Shown here: positions 54,900-64,000 of the stretch, in pieces | Layout: each line of letters starts with the position of its first letter | Position numbering within the stretch: the stretch's first letter is position 1 | From: Arachnopeziza araneosa | Taxonomy: Eukaryota; Ascomycota; Leotiomycetes; Helotiales; Arachnopezizaceae | Direction of reading: 5' to 3' | Assembly: GCA_003988855.1 (NCBI GenBank) | Contig: QYAI01000062.1 | Location: 124,001-188,000 of the forward strand | Length of the DNA stretch: 64,000 bases | The notes under the pieces: generated by a model | What the model was told of the DNA's origin: nothing | Seen by the model: only the letters and a program-made list of their open reading frames with translations | Databases searched by the model: none | Translations under genes and position numbers: made by a program

Positions 54900-55832
54900 T
54901 CACTTTCTTCTCGCCAGTAAAATAACGCTGCCCCATTCAGTCTCAACTTCAACATCTCTCCATTTCTCTCCTGCTTTCTTCCACTCTGGTTCTTCCTCTA
55001 ACATCTTGTCAAACAGCTCGTCAACAATGTCTCCTTCTCCACCATCCTTTCTCACCTTGGCCTCCTTATGCCCTGCCATCCAATTATGATATGCCGAGAA
55101 CGTCCTCACATACCCCTCCATCTCTCCCAGCTTCAGCCGCCTCCCCATCAATACGACTCCCTCCCCGCTTCCCTTGCCGTTGGTTCCCGGTTCGTACTCG
55201 ATCCTTTCAATCCCTTCCCACTCGCCTTCCGGCGGTGCAATATCATGATACTTGTCCCTCAAAAGATCCCGCCCCGGCTGCTCCCAAAACGGTCCCATCG
55301 TCTCCTCCCCGTAGCAATAACGATGAAACAGTTTCGTAGCTCTCGGGTAATCCACAAATAGGTTATCCTTGTACCCCCAGAACGCCAGCGTCCCTCCCTT
55401 CCTCAATTTCCTTCCCAATTCGGGCCACGCCTTCCCAAAATCAAACCAATGCGCTGCCTGTCCTGCAACCACCATATCCAGACCACCATCTTCCACGAAG
55501 GACAGATCTTCGGCCGATGCTTGGCGGAAGGATATATTCTTGAATTCGGCGGGCGTGGAAGATTGGGCTTGGGAGATCATGGACGGTGAGGGGTCGGTGG
55601 CGATGACCTGCTTGAAGGAAGGAGAGAGTTCGCGCGAGATGAGGCCATGACCGCAGCCGAGGTCGAGGAGGAGATTGGAAGGGCCGCGGTGGTAAGAAAG
55701 GACTGTGGAGAAGACTTTTGGTGGGTAGCTAGGACGAAACGCGGCGTAGGAGAGAGCGTTGAAACCGGTTTTGCTGGACAGAGGTCAGCTAATGCTTGCT
55801 CCTGAGAGGCAGACTTGCGCAAATGTTGCCAT
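54900..55832 (-). CDS. SAM methyltransferase (trans-aconitate methyltransferase-like), GC-AG intron
   Basis: Two exons: complement of 54900-55773 and 55819-55832 (295 aa). The 45-nt intron begins GCAAGT and ends CAG. This GC-AG pair is the only one that joins the ATG exon ('MATFA') to the family's usual continuation ('KTGFNALSYAAFRPSYP'). SAM motif I is 'LLLDLGCGHG', and the post-motif acidic strand is 'VIATDPS'. Downstream are 'DMVVAGQAAHWFD' and 'GTLAFWGYKD', typical of the Tmt1/Crg1-like group that methylates carboxylic acids. Substrate not known. No lesion was found. Confidence 0.87.
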
Positions 55833-56879
55833 TGATACAGATGATGAGATGCTCTTGCTTTTATATAGTCAATCCAAAGTAATGCGCAGCACCGGGTGGA
55901 TCTCGAAAAGCCTAGGAATCCCAAGAAGGGCTTGAAAAGGTCAATTGAGGTGATTAGTCTGGCATAGCAAAGATCTTTTCAGGCAGGGAATAAGGCTAGA
56001 TTTAATACAGCGCCCTACGTCAAACAACCGCGAATATGCGTGTTGATCATCAGCTGGATAAATTTGAAGGGTCATTCACGCCGTCTGACGAAGGTTTGCG
56101 ACATCGGAAATCCGTGCATGCTGGCCGAGACGAGGTGACCTTAGATCTACATCTCGCTTGTCCATATGCTTTATATTCTTAGCATACACTGAGCATAGAC
56201 GTAACATGAGCTTAAATTCTATAAAAAAACGCGATGAATTTTGAAGAGAAGTAAAATTGTGTTGAGTAATGAAAAGCATATGTTTAGCATACGAGATACC
56301 TATGCTCAAGAGGCGTTTACTAGGGTGCGCTAGTCTTGCGCTCAAAGCTCAGCACATGGAGAAACTTGGGTCCGGCGCGATACTCGTACTGAAAAAGGCA
56401 ATTTTGCACATGTTTTCTATTTGGAAGCGTGTCAAGTTGGTTAAGCTAGACCAATCACCATATAATCCATGCCACGGAAAATGACACCTGCACGCATGGG
56501 ATGGTGTTTCACGTGCTCTAGAGTTCGCCGCGTCTCTAAACATATATTATTACAACAAGAAATTTTCTATCCAGATATCCAGCGCTCCAATCCAAGATCA
56601 CCGCTCCTTTCTCTCAAGCACAACCGCCAGTATTATGAGCCGTAGCAGTAATAATGGCCGACCCGACAGCAAAATACGGCGCTACTTCCGGCGCGATTAC
56701 GCCAACGGCTGTGGTGATTCCCGTGGTAAGCTTATCGAAGAAACTGCAGTCAGGGGCTGGGGGTGCACAGGCAAGCGAGTATGTCAATGATCCTCGCTCA
56801 TCATGCGTGATGAGGTCTGTAACGGACTGGGAAGACGACAGGTTAGTGGTTTATCCATAATATAGAGATATCGCGGGGA
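55833..56879. other. Intergenic, no gene supported
   Basis: 1.05 kb. Plus-strand frame 56654-56860 (68 codons) starts with ATG but shows nothing recognisable; I leave it out as a gene. Confidence 0.5.
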
Positions 56880-57701
56880 TCAACTCACAATCGTCATAGT
56901 CTGGGCAATGCTGGTATGCCAGGTGGTGACATCTGGTGCATTGCAGCAGTAAGATCCGGACGGAGTCGAGCAGTACTGCACACACGGGTTCGAGATGGTG
57001 GTCCACGTATTCTCTATGCCGTTCTGATGGCCGACGACACCGACCAGAGTTGCTGCCATCCCATTGGTAGTTGTCCAGTCATCACCACCTTCGCAGGTAA
57101 AGGAAATCGAACAGCTTCCGCCGAGAGACACCGGTGTGGTATCGCAGGTGTTGATGCCGCGCTTGTCCCATACGTGCCAGAACACATCGTACGCGTTGAC
57201 ATAGCCAAGACCCGTCAGCTCGACATAGTTCGCATTGGTGGAGATGTCGACCCTGACGCCAGCAGGAGTGTGATCGCAGATGTAGACGGAGCTGCAAGAT
57301 GCTCCTAGGGACTCGTAATTCACGGCGCCGATATTCTGGTAGCAGTAGAAGGAGTCTTTTTTGTTCTGACCCGTGCCGGCATAGTCGCCCGACGTGCTCA
57401 CCACGGATGGGATATTGGCGGTGAAAAAATCGCCGTCGGGGAAGGTGCCGGTGACAGGCGCGCCCTCCCAGACTTGATAGGTGCCGAATTTCACCACCGC
57501 GACGGTAAGGGGAGGGCCAGAGACGGCCGGAGCACCGCTGGCGTAGTAGCCCATCTCCGACGTCACGATCTGGCCATTGCTGTAACAGTTGGCCAGCACA
57601 ACAGCTTCTGAGCCGCCGCGGGGGAGGATGGAAGGAGCAGGAAGGGCAGAAATGACTGAAAACAAGCACGCCAGGCCTGGCAGGGAGCTCTTGGAAAACA
57701 T
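56880..57701 (-). CDS. Secreted cysteine-containing protein, unrecognised
   Basis: A single-exon frame of 273 aa from ATG 57701 ('MFSKSSLPGLACLFSVISALP'), which is a good signal peptide. The frame is open to an ATG at 57761, but that leader would hide the signal. The mature part is rich in Gly, Ser, Thr and Val and has about a dozen Cys, many in pairs of likely disulfides. Blocks such as 'FWHVWDKRGINTC' and 'SGSYCCNAPDVTTWH' suggest a beta-rich extracellular fold. No catalytic motif was recognised. The gene is more GC-rich than its flanks. Confidence 0.7.
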   Translation of the reverse strand: MFSKSSLPGLACLFSVISALPAPSILPRGGSEAVVLANCYSNGQIVTSEMGYYASGAPAVSGPPLTVAVVKFGTYQVWEGAPVTGTFPDGDFFTANIPSVVSTSGDYAGTGQNKKDSFYCYQNIGAVNYESLGASCSSVYICDHTPAGVRVDISTNANYVELTGLGYVNAYDVFWHVWDKRGINTCDTTPVSLGGSCSISFTCEGGDDWTTTNGMAATLVGVVGHQNGIENTWTTISNPCVQYCSTPSGSYCCNAPDVTTWHTSIAQTMTIVS

Positions 57702-58577
57702 AATTGCAAGATATGAAATCATAAAATATGCGGATATTTGAAAAGAGAACAGCTGATACAAGGAGATCTAAAGATCGAATGGTGCTGAGAAACTGGAATG
57801 ATACTTACCTCTAAGCTGGAAAGCCCTTCTATTTGAACACAATGCTTCAACGAGCTTGGACTCTTGGATAGTTACTCCTCTGCGGTGCCTCCGAACAGCT
57901 TGTCCACGGAGCAAGCAGTGACATTCCAGAAGTAAGATTGTATCGGCACATCTCACTGTACCGCTCTGGTTCCGTTCGTTGTGGGCTGCCGTGGCTTGAT
58001 GCATCGGACAACGAGATTGAAGTTTAATCGACGGATGGCGCAGAACTACGGCACGTCCACGATGATAGGGCAGAAGCGGTGTATCATCAGGCTCCTCCGG
58101 TGCTACAAGCGAAAGAGCCGTCAGATGCTAAGTAATACGACACATCCACCATCATAGGGCAGAAGCGGTGTATACCAGGCTGGTTCGGTGCTATACCTGA
58201 AAGAGCGGTCCGAGGCTAGGTGTCGGTCTGGCCGCAGATTGATTCCATGTCGCTGCGCCCAGCTGCGCCCCAATCGACCCGCTTATGGCTTGAAGCTTAA
58301 CTTACTGTGTTCAAAGGGTATCAGTAGGGCTGGCTCTCACACCAGACTTGGTAACGCTCTTGCAAATGATATCTGTGTATTCAATCAGGAGAGAAATCTG
58401 CCCAGATCTGGTTAGATACAAGTACAGAGGTCACGTATCCTGCCAAGGATCACGTGGCATGGAAGGGACGGATATTCGTGCAACAGTCTTCTCTTTACAT
58501 AAGTCTCTCTAATTACGATGGCGATTTGATAAAAACCTCGCTGAGTGGATAGATGATTTTCAATGCCGGGCTGCCTT
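57702..58577. other. Intergenic with an 84-bp tandem duplication
   Basis: 876 bp without a gene. 58047-58130 and 58136-58218 are diverged copies of one unit sharing 'ATAGGGCAGAAGCGGTGTAT'. Confidence 0.7.
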
Positions 58578-59119
58578 TGTTGCTACCAATTGTAAGGGAA
58601 CGAAGTGTATGCAAGCCTGATGTATTCGAAGAATAGAAAGCTAGGCTATATAGCTAGCCTTGTCCTGAACGCTCCTTCTTGACATGCCCCCTTCCCTTTT
58701 GAAGAATGAACTACTCTGGTAGTTGTATCTTGTCTTGCCTTGCTCCGTCTTGCCTTGCTCTATCTTGCCTAGCTCTGTCTTGCCTAGCTCTGTCTTAAAA
58801 AGAGGGTGTCTTAGAAGGAGGTCTGTCTTGAAAGAGAGTCTTGTCTTGAAAGCAAGTGCGTCCTATCTTGTAGAAGTCTTGAATGTCAAGTCTTGTTTCC
58901 AGGGCCTTGTTTTGTCTTGAAGAAGTGCGTATTATTGCTAAGCTCTAGATGAGACTTTAAAGGTTGTAACACAAAGCTCTAGAAAAAACTTGCAGAGATA
59001 CTACTACAATTGCTCGACGCAATCAACAGTACCATCTCGAAGCCCTGGACGAGCCGGAGGTCTTCTGCAAGGCCAGACGCAAGCGCAGATGATCTTGAGG
59101 GTGTTGCTACTAATGGCAA
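58578..59119 (+). repeat. Unclassified dispersed repeat, copy 3
   Basis: Matches 14387-15137 in the same order and strand. It starts 'TGTTGCTACCAATTGTAAGG' and ends near 'GGTGTTGCTACTAATGGCAA'. The two boundary motifs are near-identical to each other, so the unit could be bounded by a direct repeat. The middle has an expanded 'GTCTTGCCTTGCTC' run. Not coding. Confidence 0.6.
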
Positions 59120-60965
59120 GGGAACAACCCTTCGGGGCACGTGTCGATAGATCCACCTGACACGGTGGAAACCTACTGTCTACGACCGCACTGATTTAAT
59201 CTAATTTAGATTTTTTCCTCCGCTCGACGCAGCTATTTAACTCGCCCACCTTGCTCCCCTACCTACCTACCGCACCACGAACCAGAACCCATCTTCCAAC
59301 ACATTCCATATCCAGAAGCACGAACAATATCTCGAATCCAGATTTGTGTGCGCCCTCCCAGTCTCGGTCCACTTCGGCACGGCGACCGTCCCCAACAACG
59401 ACGAAAGATGCGCGCGTTGACAAGATGGTAGTGGTCTCTGACGCCGATGGGCAGGATCAATTGCGTCTTGAAGGGCCCGGTGGTTATCTCGGAGTGTTTT
59501 CTTTTCAGCTGGGTTCTGTGGGATCAATGGCAGGAGAGAAGACATGTACAGTACGAGCTACGGTGTCTTTGGACTCGAAATGGCTGCTGATGGTTGCTAT
59601 TGCCTGTTATAGAGAGGAAATGCACTGTTATTATTTAGGGGGATTGAAATTGTCTTCTAGGGGTAATATTTCAGGAGCTGGCACATCTTTCAACAGTAGA
59701 TTACAGTCACAATCAGTGTCGTTAGAGAAAGGATACCTGCTTCTTCAACACAAGGGCGTGTTTGGTAGTATCTTTTGTACATATCGCCCTCCCTAACTCA
59801 TAGCATCCACAGTAGATGTATTTTAATCTTCCCCAATTCCCTCATCTACAGACAATGATTCAAAGTTTTCCAAATCAAAGGGAGCTAGGATATTTGCCAA
59901 CACTCTACCGCTATCCAGCTCAAAGATCCTTCATATCGTCCCCGTCCTCTTAGAACTGCCAATAAAGTTCTCGTAATTCAAATCTCAATCAAGTAATTTT
60001 TCTCTTCCATTTTCAGCTTTTCCGTCTCAATCGAAAATCTGGAGACACGTCCTGAGAGCTACTGTTACCCATATCGTTCTCAATGACCGTTGTGAGGTGG
60101 CTCGCGCCTTCTAGAATGTCTATCAGGGCAATGGTGTGTATTGAGATGAGATATGTTTTGGAACTAAATTCGAGTCAGACTACTGCTCAAAGCTCACCGA
60201 AGTAATCTCAACATACTTACTTCACACATCCATAGCGCAGCACGCAATAACGCCGTAGGCCGAGTCCTCGAAATTTGTCCGAAGGCCGAAGAGCTTGTGG
60301 TTGTCGAAGTTGTGACCCCCATCTCCTGTGGGGAGGTTGTGTCTTTCATCTCTCGTGCGGTGTTTGTTTCTTTCCACTCGCAACTCTTGATACAGATAGG
60401 TGCCAGTGAGACTACAAGTCGAATGACTGAGTAGAAACTCTCTTTGTATGATGCTAATTTCGATTTGTATCAAACCTCTGGGGCTAAGACGTAGTGTTAC
60501 AAAGTCTTTCCGGTGTTTGGAAACATTTGGGGAGGTTGTGCCTTTCGGCTTGAGGGCCTTCCAGGCTGACGCCATCAGGCCGCCTACGAGTTAGAGAGTC
60601 AGATATGTCTTGAAGAGATGGCATGTCTGCGAAACTCCAACACCGATCGCGAACATAGTGAGCATCCCTTTGGGTACGTTGAGAACTATATTGATCTGTC
60701 CATAGGTGTCAGGGCACGCTGGCGATATCTTTTCGACTAGTAGTCGCGAGAGGAAGAAAGAAGAAGAGTTTGAGAGCTTGGATACTGATATACCCCAGAG
60801 CAATGCCCATCGTTCTTGCCTTGCAATCCCTGAGACCAAACAAATTTATTCTACCTCCGCGTCAATATCAACTGTGACGTTTAGGAGCTCATGGGCCATA
60901 TCCTTTCTGTAGTAAGAGCACGTGAAACCCCCTGTCGTGCGCCATAGCAGCCATTTTCCGTGACA
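59120..60965. other. Gene-poor stretch with unassigned frames
   Basis: 1.8 kb. The plus-strand frame 59251-59796 begins with TTG and is not recognisable. The minus-strand frame 60222-60575 (from ATG 60575, 'MASAWKALKPKG') is protein-like and may be an exon end preceded by an AG acceptor. Upstream frame 60591-60839 could belong to it, but I could not join them to a family. Confidence 0.35.
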
Positions 60966-63019
60966 TCAATTTAGCGCCGCATACAATTTGCCTTTCTCTG
61001 GCATGTTGACTTCTTGATGCGAAAAGCCGCAGTGGTATATCCTGCTCTGAGAAGCCGAGTCATGGCGATTTACAGCATCTACCTGATCAAACTCAACATC
61101 CTCTGAGATCAACATGAAATCAAACTCTCCCCACTGAAGCTTCGAGTGCGATGCTCTCTCCCTGATCCCTTCTTGGTCGATCTTCTCATCTCCACGCCCG
61201 CCCACCAGGTGACATGAGGCACTTATCGCAGCGCTGCAGCTGCCAGCGACAGGCATACCGCTGTTCTTGTATCTCCTCAACCCCATCAATAACGCAAAGA
61301 CAATCATCAGGACACCAAGGAGGATGGTACATAGAATGGCCTTTGGGGTGTACCCACATGTAAAATATTGCAACTGGCACATGACTGAAGTTCCGCTGAT
61401 GTTGCCATCTGGGCTATCACACGACACGCCGTCTGCGCTGCGGAAAAGTGAATGATCAAACTCAGCACTGACGAGGAATATGCTCTGGGAGCAGAGCCAG
61501 TGGAGGATGGAAGCCAGCCCCATTAAAGGAATGGCCCATCGGAATGGCAGCTGGAGGAAATGCGTGCCTCTCTGTTCACCAACGGGATTGCTGCTGACGC
61601 GCAGGCCTTTTCTGATGTTTGCAAAGGAGTTCCATTCAAATCCCAGCATAAGAGAGGTAAATAGAGTGTTGTATGCGAAATAAATCATCGACAACAGTAT
61701 TTGCGGAGAGTTGGCGACGAATATATTCGAAAGTAAACCGCTGTTACCAAAGGCCGGAACAGCCCAACCGTTGCCTTGTATCATAGTGTTGGGATCCGGG
61801 GCTCCAAAAGCGAGCGCCATCAGAGCTGCGGTGGAAGTTGTGCGTGGTTGGATGCCGTAGAAGAATAGAGTGAGACAGATGATGAGTAGGATAGAATAGC
61901 TTTATATGCCCATTAGCAGATCTTCCTTGAGAAGAGCACTCTTTCTTACAGTAAAACCAAGAGAATCCATCTTGATTTACCCACGACGCTGTGCCATCGA
62001 CGTTTGGATGTGATCAAGGTCTTTGGTTTTGGAGAGGACTCCTCCCATCCAGTCAAATCGTCTCTGCTCATGAGACACAAATCTTTTGTCGTCTCATCTT
62101 GTCGTCGGAGAAATGAAGCGATTGAGTCCCCAACCGTCAGCAAATTAGAAGATCTTTTTCCCACCAATAAGATAGTCCAAACGAGCAGGACACACTTCAC
62201 CAGGTTAAAGACGAGGACAACACCGATTATAGGTTCGTTAAGTGCCAAGTTGCATTTTTCTTCAATCGTTTGACTCAAGCAATACTCAATCTTGTTCCCG
62301 AATGGCGTCCAGTTGTTAGGATCAATCTTTGAGACCAGTTGAGAGCAGGCTGGGTTCGCATGGCAGTCGCCAGGTTTCAATTCCTGGTTGCAGATCCAAT
62401 CAAATGCTCTGGCCGGACATCCAGCATACACATTATCGAGTGGGTCTATCGTATCGTACGCAGTGACAAATGGGGTCCTGGTGGCATCCTGGGTAACTAG
62501 AATAAGATTTCCTTGGCTTTTTGGAAATGGGGTGGCATAGTTGCTGATGCATTCAGAAGTATTGAGGCGAGTGAGATTCTGAGCTACTGCAGAGGTGTAC
62601 AAGTCGGAGCTCAAGGACCCTAGAGTGCTGTTGCTGGTGAAAGATACAATAGCGGTATCTGCGTAAAAAGAAGTTGGTTGACTTGGGTTGATTCCAAGGG
62701 AGTGAGATGATGCGTTGTTAGACAGCAGGTCTTCAGTCGTCATTACTATCAGGTAGTCGGCGGTGTATATCGTTGAATATATAGTTGAGTTATAACTACA
62801 CCAAGTTAAACAAATTTCTCTCTGATATTGAGGACTACCGGATTGATCTTACAATAGATGGAGGGGAAGTGAAGAGAGTAAGAACAAAATCCAAAGATTT
62901 TTTCGTCTGGGGTCAATTCTCCTCAGGTTCTTGAAACTCAAAATACCGATATCGAGCCAGACTCTTTCTTTGTGGGCGCTATCCACCTCATCCCTCGTTG
63001 GCGCTGATAAAATTTGCAT
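60966..63019 (-). CDS. DUF6536-type membrane protein, 5' truncated
   Basis: Three exons: complement of 60966-61899, 61950-62795 and 62853-63019 (648 aa from ATG 63019); introns 50 and 57 nt. The beginning 'MQILSAPTRDEVDSAHKERVWLDIG' and 'NLRRIDPRRKNLWILFLLSSLPLHLLYNS' match the second half of the DUF6536 domain. The first part, with its opening membrane helix, is missing; no upstream exon is found, because another gene occupies the space. A further four to five hydrophobic segments follow ('GVVLVFNLVKCVLLVWTILL', 'LMIVFALLMGLRRY' and others). There is a long extracellular-looking Cys-containing loop (about residues 110-240). Either a truncated relic still open in frame or a gene whose first exon lies far away. 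Function of the family is unknown. Confidence 0.7.
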
Positions 63020-64000
63020 GGCTAAAAAAGAAGATGGGCTTGATTTTGTCGAGAAGATAAATTCTTGGGGCTCTCAAATTATTCGCCACACAAATTTTGA
63101 AGAAATGACATCGACTCTCCCCGAAAATGATAACAATGAGAACGAGGACTTCGTTATTACAAATTATCAAGATGCTTTGAACTTCATCACCAACGGCCAA
63201 GAGTATCAGTGGCTGCTTCACAGACTGAAAGCAGAGATGCTGCTGACGAATCCAGAGAATACGGCGTCGGAAAATATTAGAGTCAAGATAGAAAAAGCTT
63301 TGGCTGCTACAAAGACTCGGAATGGATACGTCCAAAATGCCAGTCGAGCGAATTTTAAAATATTTTGCGATCTACGGGCTTTTCTCAGAAGCCAATATCC
63401 ACATGAGAAATATGTCCAGCTTGCTTCTATCATTACACTTACCGGATATGGTGTTGATGTCCAAGCATTGACTTGCGCTGAGTACATGAATCAGGTTTGG
63501 CCTACAACGGGCGTCGAGACCTTGACCGCACTGCAAGAAGCTGTTTTACTTGGAGAAAAAAGTTGGAGTCGACGTAAGCAAAACAATCAACACGATTCTT
63601 GTTGAAAGTATTGACTGCTGTAGGTACTACTGCTGATGGCACTTCCATATCCCTCCGCGTCTGCAATTTGGAGGTCGCTGCTAGAATAACAGGCAATGAG
63701 CTAGCAATAGCCGAGATCGGTCAACAAATGGCTTGGCTTGGCGCAGCTTTCCAACGATCTCGTTCAAATTATCAAATGTCTTATTCCGAACCCACAATTG
63801 CGGTGTTATCTGAACCAATAAACAAGTTTGTACTTTCATTTCAAATCCTTGAGGTTCAGCCATCCCTTTTTGATATTGAACTTAGTGGCTGCTGCTGGCG
63901 TCCCCTTTTTCAGAACCCCGTCATCGTAAAGGGTTATCCAATTCTGCCAGATATAATCACGAAAAAGGCTTAGAGATACCGCTGAATATGATGGCTGGGC
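63018..64000 (+). pseudogene. Unrecognised fungal protein, partial at right edge, probable frameshift
   Basis: Exon 1 is 63018-63573 and exon 2 starts at 63624, with a 50-nt GTAAGC...TAG intron; the frame stops at 63972. The ATG at 63018 shares the same CATG with the ATG of the divergent DUF6536 gene; the frame is open further upstream without an ATG. The N-terminal part is acidic and helical. The C-terminal part reads 'SLFDIELSGCCWRPLFQNPVIVKGYPI', a block seen near the C-terminus of a family of uncharacterised fungal proteins. The family normally goes on with a 'GLEIPLNMMAG' type segment. Here that segment is present but in another frame (63968-64000), so one base seems to be lost near 63941-63944. 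The rest lies beyond the window. Confidence 0.5.

Noticed and set aside
57082..57669. 195-codon minus-strand frame
   Set aside because: Alternative frame of the secreted protein gene; Arg/His-rich translation typical of a frame shadow.
59251..59796. 181-codon plus-strand frame
   Set aside because: Starts with TTG, Thr/Ser/Arg-rich, no recognisable family; likely chance.
1..64000. tRNA or rRNA genes
   Set aside because: I saw no clear cloverleaf with TTCRANN box or rRNA-like stretch by eye; a tRNAscan or Rfam run would be needed to exclude them.

Overview
The window reads as nuclear DNA of a filamentous ascomycete (Pezizomycotina). Genes carry many 42-130 nt introns. The protein families are typically fungal: Zn2Cys6 regulator, HET domains, NACHT/NLR protein, DUF6536 and DUF7025-AAA proteins. 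Repeats carry C-to-T/G-to-A damage of the RIP type (repeat-induced point mutation). I cannot name the species; nothing here identifies the class firmly.

Layout. (1) 0.5-10.2 kb is a minus-strand accessory block: a broken terpene synthase, an intact 9-exon TauD-type dioxygenase, a Zn2Cys6 regulator and an SDR oxidoreductase. A broken plus-strand substrate-binding-protein-like gene follows, then a hydrophobin-like small secreted protein. (2) 10.2-27.3 kb is gene-poor and repeat-rich. It holds two tiny genes, an unclassified dispersed repeat (another copy lies at 58.6 kb) and a complete but RIP-killed Ty3/gypsy chromovirus (16435-22554). The chromovirus sits inside a HET-like gene with a perfect 5-bp target duplication. 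Another RIP-damaged repeat remnant and a truncated membrane-protein gene follow. (3) 27.4-46.7 kb holds an alpha/beta hydrolase, a DUF7025-AAA ATPase divergent from a 1381-aa NACHT/NLR-like protein, a cupin with a membrane tail, a carboxylesterase with a frameshift and an altered nucleophile elbow, a HET pseudogene, a methyltransferase and an MFS exporter. (4) 47.3-55.8 kb looks like conserved core: an MFS transporter, a saccharolysin-type M3 peptidase divergent from a STEEP1-like protein, a myosin-light-chain-like EF-hand protein and a SAM methyltransferase. (5) 56.9-64 kb holds a secreted protein, a second dispersed-repeat copy, a 5'-truncated DUF6536 membrane protein, and a plus-strand gene running off the right edge with a probable frameshift.

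The accessory blocks look like eroding secondary-metabolism and self/non-self-recognition neighbourhoods: at least five clearly broken genes lie among intact ones. The structure I find most worth pursuing is in the chromovirus. An antisense accessory ORF at its 3' end overlaps the tail of gag-pol and encodes a Zn2Cys6-spaced cysteine cluster followed by a charged helix. The LTRs themselves carry a CACGTG palindrome and seven 9-bp tandem repeats. Exon-intron models were built by hand from splice signals, reading frame and family resemblance; no database search was possible.
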